DNA of 64,000 nt, taken from contig JADGAV010000015.1 of the NCBI GenBank assembly GCA_015231825.1, positions 35,641 through 99,640 on the forward strand. Reading direction: 5' to 3'. The position numbers and the translations under genes were made by a program. Under the pieces are notes generated by a model, which was not told where the DNA came from, did no database searches, and worked only from the letters and a program-made list of their open reading frames with translations. The stretch is from SAR324 cluster bacterium (GTDB lineage: Bacteria > SAR324 > NAC60-12). Each line of letters starts with the position of its first letter. Position 1 is the first letter of the stretch. Of the stretch, positions 63,416 to 64,000 are shown one piece after another.

Positions 63416-63798
63416 TGGATTATCTTTTGGATACAGTCACGATTATACGTCATTTTTTGGAGCGAAGTAATATCGGGAAAAATGCTTCTCAAATTCTTCA
63501 AGACCAAGAAGAAAATACGTTTTATATTTCCATTGTGAGCCTGATGGAAATATTGTATTTATGAGAAAAAAAGCGGATTGAAATGACCCTTAATGAAACG
63601 CTTGAGGAAATACATTCAAGAGAAAATTATAAAATCATTGAGCTTGATGATAAAATTCTCAAAGTTGCTCAAACCATCCAATTCCCAGAGCTTCACGACA
63701 GATTAATCCTGGCAACCGCAAAGTGGCTTGATGTTCCCATAATATCAAGTGATGGAGATTTCCATGATGTTGAAGGTATCAATGCCATTTGGAAATAA
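63415..63798 (+). pseudogene. PIN-domain (VapC-like) toxin interrupted by an in-frame TGA
   Basis: 127 codons overall. Sequence starts MDYLLDTVTIIRHFLE (Asp6 is the usual first acidic residue), with SLMEILYL holding the conserved Glu, then TGA at 63562-63564 where most relatives have Gly, then ELHDRLILATAKW and PIISSDGDF with the remaining acidic residues. PIN toxins cut RNA; this copy should be dead unless the stop is read through. Elsewhere in the window TGA clearly ends genes. Together with the split antitoxin it marks a decayed module. Confidence 0.75.
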
Positions 63799-64000
63799 CC
63801 AATAACCAGGCTCCCTTTTTTTCAGCTTTTATATAAATCCTCAAAGAATAACGTCAGGATGTCTTGATTCCAATCAGATCAACTCCCCACACTGCTGATT
63901 TTATGAATGAAATCTTCTCATTGTGATTTTTCGAAGATTATGAAGGTCTATCCTTCGTCATTGAAAGGCTAGACCTCATTCTAAATCAATAACAAAAGCC
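63799..64000. other. right edge with imperfect hairpin and a possible minus-strand gene end
   Basis: GGTCTA (63945-63950) and TAGACC (63970-63975), with CCTT/AAGG inside, make an imperfect hairpin. On the minus strand a short frame ends in KSAVWGVDLIGIKTS and a TGA, which may be a C-terminal remnant of a gene, but a TAA stop shortly before it prevents extension in that frame. Not assignable. Confidence 0.3.

Noticed and set aside
63562..63564. UGA recoding (selenocysteine or read-through) in the PIN toxin
   Set aside because: No downstream SECIS-like structure seen, the site is not a catalytic position, and the antitoxin is damaged too; plain decay is simpler.
1..64000. tRNA, rRNA, CRISPR arrays and prophage or plasmid origins
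   Set aside because: Scanned by eye for cloverleaf landmarks, regularly spaced repeats and integrase or replication genes; none found. A tRNA scan and covariance search would be decisive.

Overview
The window looks like a piece of chromosome from a Gram-negative bacterium with mid-40s % GC (judged by eye). The evidence is lipoproteins with lipoboxes, an outer-membrane barrel, LolA-like and RND/MMPL envelope proteins, system I cytochrome c maturation genes, and PAS-rich hybrid histidine kinases. The mix (DUF4416, NodI/NodJ-type ABC exporter, five-haem cytochrome, hybrid kinases) suggests a deltaproteobacterial or SAR324-like marine lineage; this is an inference and not proven. I saw no rRNA, tRNA or CRISPR array and no intact transposase.

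Layout. 0-13 kb: a CocE-type hydrolase, a tandem-duplicated periplasmic binding protein next to a membrane hybrid kinase, a decayed receiver-domain pseudogene, pyrophosphatase, a cold-shock protein, a second hybrid kinase and two uncharacterised genes. 13-18 kb: a STAS protein, a small phosphatase, a CMD-family protein, an IlvD/Edd dehydratase and an MFS carrier. 18-24.4 kb: a compact minus-strand run of sulfotransferase, DsbA-like protein, five-haem cytochrome c, gatB, ccmC, ccmD and ccmE. 24.6-34 kb: a membrane protein with a proline-rich linker, an MFS carrier, hspQ, an AraC-type regulator, and a divergent envelope locus of MMPL transporter, LolA-like protein, DUF1302-like barrel and YtfJ. 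34-44.6 kb: aat, a glycosyltransferase, two orphan genes, asnS, thrS lacking a TGS domain, an acyl-CoA-binding protein overlapping gatA, and dut. 44.6-51 kb: a radical SAM/SPASM protein, a second MMPL transporter and a TetR regulator in one operon, then a crotonase-amidase pair. 51-56.4 kb: a STAS/DUF4416 cluster, a prolyl-tRNA editing protein, a GFA-family protein, a HAD hydrolase and two small lipoproteins. 56.5-59.2 kb: a DUF2161 putative nuclease and a NodI/NodJ-type exporter between two related REP-like sequences. 59.2-64 kb: a HEAT-repeat protein, a lipoprotein metzincin, endonuclease I and a decayed toxin-antitoxin module.

The strongest new signal is regulatory. A composite promoter-operator with the core CTTGACT-N2-TTTAGTCA, followed exactly 20 bp later by another TTTAGTCA, occurs twice and in the same orientation relative to the downstream gene. 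One copy is in front of tetR-MMPL-radical SAM; the other is 18 kb away in front of the LolA-like gene, directly after the first MMPL gene. This predicts a single TetR regulon joining two RND/MMPL exporters, a LolA-like carrier, an outer-membrane barrel and a radical SAM enzyme. The AraC/MMPL divergent gap has its own perfect 10-7-10 inverted repeat, so the first locus appears to have two inputs. Hydrophobic cargo export to the outer membrane is the natural guess; the cargo is unknown.
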